Assembly: GCF_002387245.1 (NCBI RefSeq)
Contig: NZ_DGLD01000017.1
Span: forward strand, 62,001-126,000
Reading direction: 5' to 3'
Length of the DNA stretch: 64,000 bases
Source of the DNA: Brevundimonas sp. UBA4553
Lineage (GTDB): Bacteria; Pseudomonadota; Alphaproteobacteria; Caulobacterales; Caulobacteraceae
Shown here: piece after piece, positions 42,848-50,414 of the stretch
Layout: each line of letters begins with the position of its first letter
How positions within the stretch are numbered: position 1 is the first letter of the stretch
The notes under the pieces: generated by a model
The model's input: only the letters and a program-made list of their open reading frames with translations
Told to the model about the DNA's origin: nothing
The model's database searches: none
Translations under genes and position numbers: made by a program

Positions 42848-43810
42848 CTAGACGGCTTCGGCCGCCTTCCAGTAGTCCAGCCGCCGGAAGAAGGGCGCCG
42901 GATCCTTGGGCGTGACCAGGTTGGCCGGGTCGTGGAACAGGCGGTCGTGCAGGCGGGTCAGGGTGAAGCGCACCGCCGCCGCCGCGCCCAGTCCGGGCAG
43001 GGCTTCAGCCTCGGCGGGCGTCAGGGGCCGCACGGACTCATAGCCCTTCTGGAAGGCCCGCAGCGCCGACGGCATCGGCCGCCCCTCGACGTCAAAGCCC
43101 CAGGCGCTGAGCGCTATGGCCAGATCATAGGCCAGCACGTCGGTGCAGCCGAAATAGAAGTCGATCACCCCGCCGACGTCGCACTTTCCATGTTCATTCG
43201 TGGCGAACAGGACATTGTCGGGGAAGTAGTCGGCATGGATCGGCCCGCGCGGCAGGGCGGGGTCGCCCCACGGCTCGGCCAAACGCGGCAGCAGGGTCTT
43301 GATCTGCTCCAGCATCTTGCGGTCGACGCCTTTCGCGGGACCGTCGCAGCGCGCGGCCAGGGCGGCCCAGGCCTGGGGCCCGACCGGGTTCTGCCGCTCA
43401 AGCGCGAAGTCGGCGGCGTCGAGGTGCAGCAGGGCCAGCACCTGCCCCGCGCGATACTGCTCCTTGTCCGACGGCTGACGCTTCCAGGCGCCGGGCGCCC
43501 AGTTCAGGATGGCGGCGGCGCGGCCGTTCAACTGGCCGATCAGCTCGCCCTGACGATCGGCCACCGGCGAAGGCGTGGGAAAGCCGCGCGCCGACAGATG
43601 TCGGGTCAGGCCGAGGCAAAACGGCAGTGAGGCCGCGTCCGTCCGGCCCTCGAACAGGGTCAGGACATAGGCCCCATAGGTGGTCTCCAGCCGGTAGTTG
43701 GTGTTCTCGACCCCCTCGGCGATCGGCGCCAGCGCGACCAGATCACCCAGGGGGTAACGCATGAGATAGTCAGCGGCCTGATCCGGCGTGACGGGCGTGA
43801 ACACAGCCAT
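42848..43810 (-). CDS. thrB: Homoserine kinase (APH-fold)
   Basis: 320 residues from the ATG at 43810, two bases after the stop of the upstream homoserine dehydrogenase gene, so translation is coupled. The fold is the aminoglycoside-phosphotransferase type: IAEGVENTNYRLETTYGAYV at the N-terminus, the catalytic GPIHADYFPDNVLF, and the metal site VIDFYFGCTDVLAYDLA. It phosphorylates homoserine for threonine synthase (thrC at 15.5 kb). This is the non-GHMP class of homoserine kinase common in alphaproteobacteria. Confidence 0.95.
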   Translation of the reverse strand: MAVFTPVTPDQAADYLMRYPLGDLVALAPIAEGVENTNYRLETTYGAYVLTLFEGRTDAASLPFCLGLTRHLSARGFPTPSPVADRQGELIGQLNGRAAAILNWAPGAWKRQPSDKEQYRAGQVLALLHLDAADFALERQNPVGPQAWAALAARCDGPAKGVDRKMLEQIKTLLPRLAEPWGDPALPRGPIHADYFPDNVLFATNEHGKCDVGGVIDFYFGCTDVLAYDLAIALSAWGFDVEGRPMPSALRAFQKGYESVRPLTPAEAEALPGLGAAAAVRFTLTRLHDRLFHDPANLVTPKDPAPFFRRLDYWKAAEAV

Positions 43811-43812
43811 GT

Positions 43813-45558
43813 CTAGACCAGCTCCGCCGCCGCGCGACGGGCGCGCACCACGTCGGCCACATCGGCCAGAACGCTCTCGGTCGTGGCCCAGCGCCCAGCG
43901 CCGCGCCCCTTGCACGTCCAGATGCGACCGTCCTGACCATAGACTTTCAAGGCGTTGCGCTCTCCGTTCAGCGATTGAAACAGCGCGTCTTTCAGGTCTC
44001 CGTCAAGCCGGACCGAGGCGTCCAGGCGACCGTCGCGGTCATGGCAGGCGCCGATCTGGCGAACGGGCCTGGCGCCCAGCGGCGTCTCGGCCGACAGTTC
44101 GTCCCGCGGCAGGTCGGCGGGCGCCTGACCGAAGGCCTCGAAGGACAGCAGCTTGACCTTGGCTGCGGCGTCATGCCCCTCCAGGTCCGACGACGGGTCT
44201 TCCTCGGCGAAGCCGGCGGCGCGGGCGTCCGACAGGGCGTCAGCAAAGGCCGCGCCCTCGCCCAGACGTTGCAACATGAAGTTGACCGTGCCGTTCAGCA
44301 CCGCCTCGAACCCGGCGACCGGACCGGCGGCGCGGGCGGCGCGCAGGGTCTCGATCATCGGCGCGCCGCCGCCGACCGAGGCCGACCAGGCGACGCGGCA
44401 ACCGTTGGCGGCGGCCAAGGCCTGCAAGCCCGCCGGGTCGCGGGCCACGGCCTGCTTGTTGGCGCTGACCACATCGCAGCCGGCCTCCAGCGCGCGGCGG
44501 ATCAGGGCGTGGCCCGCCTCGCCTTCCGACAGGGCCTCCAGCACCAGATCCGGCTTCTTGGCCAACAAGGCCTCGACGTCGTTGGTGAACAGGTCAGCGG
44601 GCGCGGCCACGTCCCGCACCTTGGACGGGTTGCGCACCAGGACGCCCACCACCTCATAGCGGCTGTCCGGCGACAGCCGGCTCAACAGGCCTCCGCCGAC
44701 GACGCCGCAGCCGGCCAAAGCCACGCGCAGCGGCGCGTTCGACGACACGGGCCCGGGAGGCGCTCCGCGCTCGCCGACCACCGTGCCCTCGGCCCGGCCC
44801 AGGGCGGCGACTTCGATTTCGACCCCGCAGGCCTCGCCCAGGTCGATGGCGTCATGCTGGACAAGCGCCCCGCCCAACTGGCGCGCCGTCTCCCAGCTGG
44901 CGCGGCGATAGCGCAGCGGCGTGCCCGTTTCGCAGGCGGGGTCGCGGTCGTAGAGGCCGTCCACATCCTTGACCAGACGCACCCGATCCAGCCCCAGTTC
45001 GGCGGCCAGAACCACCGCCGTCAGGTCCGATCCGCCGCGTCCCAGCAGGGCCACGCGACCGTTGGAGCGCACGCCTCCAAAGCCGGGGACCACCACCACC
45101 TCATGCTCGGCCAGGGCCTGCGCCAACCGGTCGCCCTTCAGGCTGACAGGGCGGGCGTGCTGCGCCGGCCCCTCGACCACGATGCCCAGTTCCCGCACCG
45201 ACAGACCCACCGCGTCCAGCCCCACCCGGTCGCAGGCGATGGCGACCAAGGCCGCCGCCTTCTCCTCGCCCAGGACCACATAGGCGGGCAGCAGTTCGTT
45301 CTCGTGGTCCAGCCCCAGGGAGCGGGCGTCGGCCAGCAGCCTGTCGGTGTGACCCGACAGAGCCGAAACCACCGCCACCACCTTCCGCCCGGCGCGGACA
45401 TGGCCATAGATTTCCGAGGCCACGGCGGGGGCCTCGGCGGCGTTGCGCAGGACGGACGAGCCGAACTTCAGCACCACGACTTCGGCGGCGCAGGCGGCCG
45501 CTGGGGCCGGTTGCGGTTTCTGTTGATCGGCGACGAGAGCGAGGGCGGAAGCGGGCAT
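43813..45558 (-). CDS. hom: Aspartate kinase-homoserine dehydrogenase fusion without ACT domains
   Basis: 581 residues from the ATG at 45558, which has AGGA eight bases upstream. Residues about 27-265 are an amino-acid-kinase fold: VVVLKFGSSVL with Lys31, VLGEEKAAALVA, LLGRGGSDLTAVVLAAELG and KDVDGLYDRDP. Residues about 278-580 are homoserine dehydrogenase: VALAGCGVVGGGLLSRL, VVSANKQAVA, SVGGGAPMIETLR, LNGTVNFML and FAEEDPSSDLEGHDAAAK. The roughly 200-residue ACT region that links these halves in enteric ThrA is absent, and no C-terminal ACT follows the dehydrogenase, so feedback by Thr at the protein level is not visible. KFGGTS is changed to KFGSSV, so kinase activity is uncertain. Expression is probably controlled by the Thr attenuator just upstream. 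Confidence 0.88.
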   Translation of the reverse strand: MPASALALVADQQKPQPAPAAACAAEVVVLKFGSSVLRNAAEAPAVASEIYGHVRAGRKVVAVVSALSGHTDRLLADARSLGLDHENELLPAYVVLGEEKAAALVAIACDRVGLDAVGLSVRELGIVVEGPAQHARPVSLKGDRLAQALAEHEVVVVPGFGGVRSNGRVALLGRGGSDLTAVVLAAELGLDRVRLVKDVDGLYDRDPACETGTPLRYRRASWETARQLGGALVQHDAIDLGEACGVEIEVAALGRAEGTVVGERGAPPGPVSSNAPLRVALAGCGVVGGGLLSRLSPDSRYEVVGVLVRNPSKVRDVAAPADLFTNDVEALLAKKPDLVLEALSEGEAGHALIRRALEAGCDVVSANKQAVARDPAGLQALAAANGCRVAWSASVGGGAPMIETLRAARAAGPVAGFEAVLNGTVNFMLQRLGEGAAFADALSDARAAGFAEEDPSSDLEGHDAAAKVKLLSFEAFGQAPADLPRDELSAETPLGARPVRQIGACHDRDGRLDASVRLDGDLKDALFQSLNGERNALKVYGQDGRIWTCKGRGAGRWATTESVLADVADVVRARRAAAELV

Positions 45559-45612
45559 CGGGGTGATCCTGAAGGCGGGGTCTGGCGGGGAGTTCGGGTG
45601 GGTCCGGGGCAA

Positions 45613-45642
45613 TAAAAAACCCGCCCGGGGGTCCGGGCGGGG
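45613..45642 (-). terminator. Attenuator terminator of the thr leader
   Basis: Read on the minus strand: stem CCCGCCCGG / CCGGGCGGG with an ACCC loop followed by TTTTTT. It lies 37 bases after the leader peptide stop and 54 bases before the hom start. The same CCCCGCCC of its 5' arm (45635-45642) can pair instead with GGGCGGGG at 45689-45696 in the leader, giving a competing antiterminator. Confidence 0.9.
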
Positions 45643-45679
45643 TGTTCGGTTTTTGCGTATCTCGCCTAGGCGGCGCGCA

Positions 45680-45775
45680 TCATCCGGTCCCCGCCCGCGA
45701 GGGCATGGTGGTGGTACCGGTGGTGGTAATCACGGACGCGAAGAGACCCGTCGCCGTGGCGGCGATCGTGGTCAT
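45680..45775 (-). CDS. thrL: Threonine-rich leader peptide (thr attenuator)
   Basis: 31 codons from the ATG at 45775 to TGA at 45680-45682. Eleven of 31 residues are Thr, with two Ile; the densest run is ITTTGTTT at residues 16-23. This is the classic design of a thr operon leader: a ribosome stalled at uncharged Thr codons leaves the downstream GGGCGGGG segment (45689-45696) free to pair with the terminator's 5' arm and lets RNA polymerase read into hom. When Thr is plentiful the ribosome reaches the stop, covers that segment and the terminator forms. The mechanism is inferred from base pairing. The frame is too short for ordinary gene finders. Confidence 0.88.
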   Translation of the reverse strand: MTTIAATATGLFASVITTTGTTTMPSRAGTG

Positions 45776-45832
45776 CTGCATGCTGGCGAGGCGGTGAAGC
45801 ACAGGCGGCGTCCGGTTGAAAATCTAGCATCA

Positions 45833-45861
45833 AAATGTTCCAGGACCCTGCATCGCGTCAA
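45833..45861 (-). promoter_or_regulatory. Probable promoter of thrL-hom-thrB
   Basis: Minus-strand -35 box TTGACG at 45861-45856, a 17-base spacer, then ACATTT/CATTTT at about 45838-45832 in a T-rich stretch. It would place the transcript start about 50 bases before the leader ATG. The -35 is strong, the -10 weak. Confidence 0.5.
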
Positions 45862-45956
45862 GCCCGAAAAGAACAAATTTTTCTCATACCGGCCAAATGA
45901 GCGGGATTTCACCGACCAACTCCACGACGCGGATGAAACGAGGTGAAATTTTCCAC

Positions 45957-45985
45957 TTGACCGGCGCTCTTCGCAACCGCAACGT
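45957..45985 (+). promoter_or_regulatory. Probable promoter of the SAM-riboswitch metX transcript
   Basis: -35 box TTGACC at 45957-45962, a 17-18 base spacer, and CAACGT/AACGTA as -10 (45980-45986). The start point would fall right at the beginning of the riboswitch aptamer. Confidence 0.5.
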
Positions 45986-45991
45986 AAGGTC

Positions 45992-46114
45992 ACTCATCAA
46001 GACCGGCTGAGGGATTAGGCCCTTTGACGCCGGGGCAACCATCGGGTTCCGCCCGAAACGGTGCCAACTCCTGCGGGGTTTTCAGGCTTGTCCTGAAGGC
46101 TGCGAGAGATGGGT
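45992..46114 (+). ncRNA. SAM riboswitch (S-box, SAM-I type) upstream of metX
   Basis: The S-box core is recognisable. P1 is ACTCATC (45992-45998) with GATGGGT (46108-46114). P2 is CCGGC/GCCGG with kink-turn GA pairs and the GAGGGATTAGGCCC pseudoknot element. The joining segment is GGGGCAACC. P3 is TCGGG/CCCGA closed by ACC/GGT, followed by GTGCCAA. P4 contains the hairpin TTCAGG-CTTGT-CCTGAA. A further hairpin GTGGAGC/GCTCCAC (46113-46140) overlaps the 3' strand of P1 and may be the expression platform. There is no T-run, so control is more likely translational or Rho-dependent. It leads into metX. Confidence 0.85.
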
Positions 46115-46182
46115 GGAGCATCGACGAGGCGACGCTCCACGGTCTGTCACTGCAAGGGTTCCCTGGTGAGCCGTTTTGCTGA

Positions 46183-47262
46183 GTGACCGAGACCATGACC
46201 CTGGCCCTGATCGAACCCATCGCCGCCGCCGAAGAGCCCGCCTGTCGGCCCCCTTCCGCACGCCGTCCGTCCGAGTTGCTGTCGCGCGACGGGGCCCATG
46301 ACGTCTTCGTGCCGATCCCCGACGGCTTCCTCCTGGATTTCGGCGGGACCCTTAACCAGAAGCAGATCGTCGGCCGCCTGCATGGCAAGGCCGGCGCGCC
46401 TCTGATCGTCGTGGCTGGCGGCATCTCCGCCGACCGTTACGTCCACCGCACCGAGACCAAGGGGCTGGGCTGGTGGTCGGGCGCCGTGGGCGTGCGCGCC
46501 CCCATCGACCTGACCCGCTTCCGTGTTCTTGCCTTTGATTTCGCGCCGGAATTCGGAGAAGGCGTCAAGGACGCCAAAACCCCGCTGACCATCACCACCC
46601 AGGATCAGGCGCGGCTTCTGGCGCTGCTGCTGGATCACCTCGGCGTCGAAAAGGTCGCGGCCTTCATCGGCTGCTCCTACGGCGGCATGATCGCCCTGGC
46701 CTTCGGCGAGATCTTCCCCGACTGGGCTGAGCAACTGGTGGTGGTGTCCGCCGCCCACCGCCCTCACCCGCTGGCTACCGCCTGGCGCGGCATCCAGCGC
46801 CGCATCCTGCAACTGGGTCTGGAGACCGGCCGCGTGGATCAGGCCGTGGGCCTGGCCCGCGAACTGGCCATGACCACCTACCGCACCGCCGACGAGTTCG
46901 GCGAGCGCTTCGATTCCGAGGCCCCCAGCCACGCAGGGCAAGCCTATCCCGTCTGCGACTACCTGACGTCTCGGGGCCGCGCCTACCGCGACCGCACCAC
47001 CCCGTCGCGCTGGCTGAGCCTGTCGGACTCCATCGACCGCCACCGGGTCGAGCCCGAGGCCATCACCGCCCCCGTCACCCTGATCGGTTTCACCACCGAC
47101 CGCCTGTGCCCCATCGACGACATGAAGGAGCTGGCCGCGCGCCTGCCCAACCTCTGGCGCTTCGAACAGCATCCCTCCCTCTACGGCCACGACGCCTTCC
47201 TCAAGGAAGACGTTCTGGTCGCCGACATCCTGACTTCCGTGCTGAAGGACATCGACCAATGA
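46183..47262 (+). CDS. metX: Homoserine O-acyltransferase MetX
   Basis: 359 residues from a GTG; an in-frame ATG follows at 46195. Alpha/beta-hydrolase fold with the nucleophile Ser165 in IGCSYGGMIALAFGE; the acid and His are in TDRLCPIDDMKEL and HPSLYGHDAFLKED. It acylates homoserine, the first step into methionine. The SYGGM nucleophile elbow differs from the usual GGSMGG of acetyl-CoA-specific enzymes and resembles MetX forms reported to use succinyl-CoA, so the acyl donor is open. It overlaps the next gene by ATGA and sits behind a SAM riboswitch. Confidence 0.87.
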   Translation: MTETMTLALIEPIAAAEEPACRPPSARRPSELLSRDGAHDVFVPIPDGFLLDFGGTLNQKQIVGRLHGKAGAPLIVVAGGISADRYVHRTETKGLGWWSGAVGVRAPIDLTRFRVLAFDFAPEFGEGVKDAKTPLTITTQDQARLLALLLDHLGVEKVAAFIGCSYGGMIALAFGEIFPDWAEQLVVVSAAHRPHPLATAWRGIQRRILQLGLETGRVDQAVGLARELAMTTYRTADEFGERFDSEAPSHAGQAYPVCDYLTSRGRAYRDRTTPSRWLSLSDSIDRHRVEPEAITAPVTLIGFTTDRLCPIDDMKELAARLPNLWRFEQHPSLYGHDAFLKEDVLVADILTSVLKDIDQ

Positions 47263-48437
47263 GCCGCGCCCGCCCCGCCGACCCCCGCACCATCGCCGCC
47301 CGCTCGGGCGTGGATACGGACACGGCCCACGGCGCGGTCATGCCGCCGCTGTATCTGTCGTCCAACTACTCGTTCGCCGGCTTCGACCAGAAGCGGAAGT
47401 ACGACTATTCGCGCTCGGGCAACCCAACCCGCGACGTCCTGGCCGACACCTTGGCCGAACTGGAAGGCGGCGCCGGCGCTGTCATCACCGCCACCGGCAT
47501 GGCCGCGGTCGACCTGCCGCTGAGCCTGCTCAATCCCGGCGAACTGCTGATCGCCCCGCATGATTGCTACGGCGGCACTCACCGCCTGCTGTGCGCCCGC
47601 GCGAAGAAGGGCCATTTCCGCGTCGCCTTCGTCGATCAGAACGACGGCGAGGCTCTGGACGCCGCCCTGGCCGACGGGGCGAAGCTGGTGCTGATCGAGA
47701 CCCCGTCCAACCCCCTGCTGCGGGTGGTGGACGTGGCCGATGTCTGTCGTCGCGCCCATGCCGTCGGCGCCAAGGTGGTGGCGGACAACACCTTCCTGTC
47801 GCCCGCCCTGCAACGCCCGCTGGAGCTGGGCGCCGACATCGTCGTCCACTCGACCACCAAATACATCAACGGTCACTCCGACGTGGTCGGCGGCGCCGTG
47901 ATCGCGGCCGATCCGACCGATCACGCCGAACTGGCCTGGTGGGCCAACTGCCTTGGCGTCACCGGCTCGCCCTTCGACGCCTATCAGACGCTGCGCGGAC
48001 TGCGCACCCTGTTCACCCGCATCGAGCGCCAGCAGGCCACCGCCGGCCTGGTCGCCGCCGCCCTGGAACAGCACCCGGCGGTCAAGGCCGTCCACTATCC
48101 GGGCCTGAAGTCCCATCCCGGTCACGCCCTGGCGGCGCGGCAGCAGTCGGGACCAGGCGCCATGCTCAGCTTCGAACTGAACGGCGGCACGGACGCCGTG
48201 CGCGACCTGATCGAGGGCCTCGACATCTTTACGTTGGCCGAGTCGCTGGGCGGCGTCGAAAGCCTGATCGCCCACCCGGCCACCATGACCCACGCCGCCA
48301 TGACGCCCGACGCCCGCGTCACCGCCGGCATCACCGACGGCCTGATCCGCCTTTCGGTCGGCCTGGAGCATCAGGACGACATCCTGGCCAACCTGGTTCA
48401 GGCGCTGGACGCCCTGGTGCTGCAACAAGCGGCCTGA
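47259..48437 (+). CDS. metZ: Cystathionine gamma-synthase/O-acylhomoserine sulfhydrylase family enzyme
   Basis: 392 residues from the ATG at 47259, overlapping the metX stop. PLP fold-type I: the YDYSRSGNPTRDVLADTLAE substrate loop, SNPLLRVVDV, and the Schiff-base lysine Lys201 in HSTTKYINGHSDVVGG. It condenses O-acyl-homoserine with cysteine (giving cystathionine) or with sulfide (giving homocysteine); sequence alone does not separate MetB from MetZ here. It forms a two-gene SAM-controlled methionine operon with metX and ends at a strong terminator. Confidence 0.88.
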   Translation: MSRARPADPRTIAARSGVDTDTAHGAVMPPLYLSSNYSFAGFDQKRKYDYSRSGNPTRDVLADTLAELEGGAGAVITATGMAAVDLPLSLLNPGELLIAPHDCYGGTHRLLCARAKKGHFRVAFVDQNDGEALDAALADGAKLVLIETPSNPLLRVVDVADVCRRAHAVGAKVVADNTFLSPALQRPLELGADIVVHSTTKYINGHSDVVGGAVIAADPTDHAELAWWANCLGVTGSPFDAYQTLRGLRTLFTRIERQQATAGLVAAALEQHPAVKAVHYPGLKSHPGHALAARQQSGPGAMLSFELNGGTDAVRDLIEGLDIFTLAESLGGVESLIAHPATMTHAAMTPDARVTAGITDGLIRLSVGLEHQDDILANLVQALDALVLQQAA

Positions 48438-48445
48438 TGTGAAAA

Positions 48446-48473
48446 GGGCCTCTCCGGTTCGCCGGAGAGGCCC
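48446..48473. terminator. Bidirectional terminator between metZ and the chemoreceptor gene
   Basis: Twelve-base-pair perfect stem GGGCCTCTCCGG / CCGGAGAGGCCC with a TTCG loop. Minus-strand reading gives TTTT directly after the stem; plus-strand reading gives TCATTCTT. It serves the two convergent genes. Confidence 0.92.
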
Positions 48474-48498
48474 TCATTCTTAACCTGCGCTACGACCT

Positions 48499-50319
48499 TC
48501 AGGCCACCGCGCGTTCCAGCATCCGTTGCTGAGCACGCGCGTCCATGGCGGCGTCCTCCAGCGAGAACTGCCCCATCATCCGATCCAGCTCGCGCGCGTC
48601 CTGCGCCAGCGAATGACTGGCGGCGGTGGCCTCCTCGACCATGGCCGCATTCTGCTGGGTGACCTGGTCCATCTGGGCCACGGCGGTGTTGACCTGTTGC
48701 AGGCCGCTGGACTGCTCCTGCGACGAGGCCACGATCTCGCCGGTGATGGCGGTGACGCGCTCGATCTGACCGCCGATCCGTTTCAGGGCCTCGCCGGTGT
48801 CGCCGACCAGTTGCACGCCCTCGCCGACCTGACGGCTGGAAGCCGAAATCAGAGTCTTGATCTCCTTGGCGGCTTCCGCCGAGCGCTGGGCCAGGGCCCG
48901 CACTTCCGAGGCCACGACGGCGAAGCCGCGACCCGCGTCGCCGGCGCGCGCGGCCTCGACACCGGCATTGAGCGCCAGAAGATTGGTCTGGAAGGCGATC
49001 TCGTCGATCACGCCGATGATGTTGCCGATCTCGTTCGACGAACGCTCGATCTCGCCCATGGCGGTGACGGCGCGGCCGACGACGGCCTGACCGTCGATCG
49101 CCTCGCTGCGGGCGGCGTCGACCACGCCTCCGGCTTCCACGGCGTTCTCGGCCGAGCGCGACACGGTGGCGGTGATCTGCTCCAGAGCGGCGGCGGTCTC
49201 TTCCAGAGCGGCCGCCTGCTGTTCGGTGCGACGCGACAGGTCGTTGGAGGCCTGGGAAATCTCATGGGCGCTGGAGCCGATGGCGCTTGAACGATCAACG
49301 ATGACGCGCATCGTGTCCTGCAGCTTGGCCATCGCCGCGTTGAAGTCGGCGCGCAGCTTTTCATACTCGGGCGCGAAGGTCGCATTCAGACGGAAAGCCA
49401 GTTCGCCGCTCGACAGCCGGTCCAGTCCCGCAGCAATCCCCTCGACCACCTGGGCCTGCTGGCGCGCCGCCTCGGCGTCGCGTTCGGCCTGGGCGATACG
49501 GGCCTGTTCGGCGGCCGCACGCTGGACTTCGGCCTCGGCCTCCAGGCGCACTTTTTCCTCGGCGTTCTGCTTGAAGGTCAGGACGGCGTCGGCCATGTGG
49601 CCGATCTCGTCGCGGCGACCCACAGCGGGGATCGCCACGTTCAGATCGCCGGACGCCAGACGTCCCATGGCGCGCGTCATGGCTTCTACCGGGCGGCTCA
49701 GCGCGCCGATCAACCAGGCGATGGCGCCCAGCGCGATCACCAGGGCCAGCACGCCGCCGACGACGAAGCTGATATAGGCCTGCGTAAAGGCCGACTGCTT
49801 GGCCTCGGCGCGAGCGGCGGCGACCACGCCTTCCTTTTCCTGGATCGTGCCGACGGCCGCGCGAATCTCGGACAGGCGCGCTGCGTTCTCCATGCTCGCA
49901 ATGGCTTGCGGCTGAGTGGCGGGGTCGCGCGCCAGGGCGATGAGGCCGTCCGCGCTCTTGTGGAACTCGACCCCCGCCGCGTTCAGCGCCGCCTGTTCAG
50001 CCTGATAGGCGCCGGCCACGTCGCTGGCGGCCAGATCGGCCAGGCGCGCCGTGAACTGACGGCCGGGCTCTTCATACTTCGGGATGAAGTCCTCATCGCG
50101 CGTGGCGACGAAGGCGCGCATGGCGTTCTGCTGTTCGACGGCGGAGGCCAACACCAGATCCGACGCCTTGAAGATCTCGCGCGAAGCCGCATCGGCGGCG
50201 TCCGCACGCTGCAGGCCGGCGACACACCACAGCACCACCATGGTCGCCATCCCGCAGGCCGCGATCACGGCGGCGAAGGACAGCATCAGCTTCTTGGGAA
50301 CGGACAGGTTCTGCAGCAT
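48499..50319 (-). CDS. Methyl-accepting chemotaxis protein
   Basis: 606 residues. TM1 about 11-33 and TM2 about 183-205 enclose a four-helix-bundle periplasmic sensor. A HAMP domain (about 206-260) is followed by a second HAMP-like unit (near 300-350, GLDRLSSGELAFRLN) and the kinase-control hairpin with EIAFQTNLLALNAGVEAARAGDAGRGFAVVASEVR. There is no C-terminal NWETF-type tail for CheR/CheB docking. It signals to CheA. Ligand unknown. It shares a terminator region with metZ. Confidence 0.95.
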   Translation of the reverse strand: MLQNLSVPKKLMLSFAAVIAACGMATMVVLWCVAGLQRADAADAASREIFKASDLVLASAVEQQNAMRAFVATRDEDFIPKYEEPGRQFTARLADLAASDVAGAYQAEQAALNAAGVEFHKSADGLIALARDPATQPQAIASMENAARLSEIRAAVGTIQEKEGVVAAARAEAKQSAFTQAYISFVVGGVLALVIALGAIAWLIGALSRPVEAMTRAMGRLASGDLNVAIPAVGRRDEIGHMADAVLTFKQNAEEKVRLEAEAEVQRAAAEQARIAQAERDAEAARQQAQVVEGIAAGLDRLSSGELAFRLNATFAPEYEKLRADFNAAMAKLQDTMRVIVDRSSAIGSSAHEISQASNDLSRRTEQQAAALEETAAALEQITATVSRSAENAVEAGGVVDAARSEAIDGQAVVGRAVTAMGEIERSSNEIGNIIGVIDEIAFQTNLLALNAGVEAARAGDAGRGFAVVASEVRALAQRSAEAAKEIKTLISASSRQVGEGVQLVGDTGEALKRIGGQIERVTAITGEIVASSQEQSSGLQQVNTAVAQMDQVTQQNAAMVEEATAASHSLAQDARELDRMMGQFSLEDAAMDARAQQRMLERAVA

Positions 50320-50414
50320 TTTCTACGCTCGGGGAGAGGACTGAGGCTGCTCCCTAGCGCCACGCTGTTCGACAAAGCCTTATCGCCCGATAGCGGAAAT
50401 CTACGTAGACGCCG

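Noticed and set aside
45559..45612. Upstream start for the homoserine dehydrogenase fusion at 45612
   Set aside because: It begins next to the attenuator terminator and adds a Pro/Arg-rich leader with no family similarity; the ATG at 45558 has a ribosome binding site.
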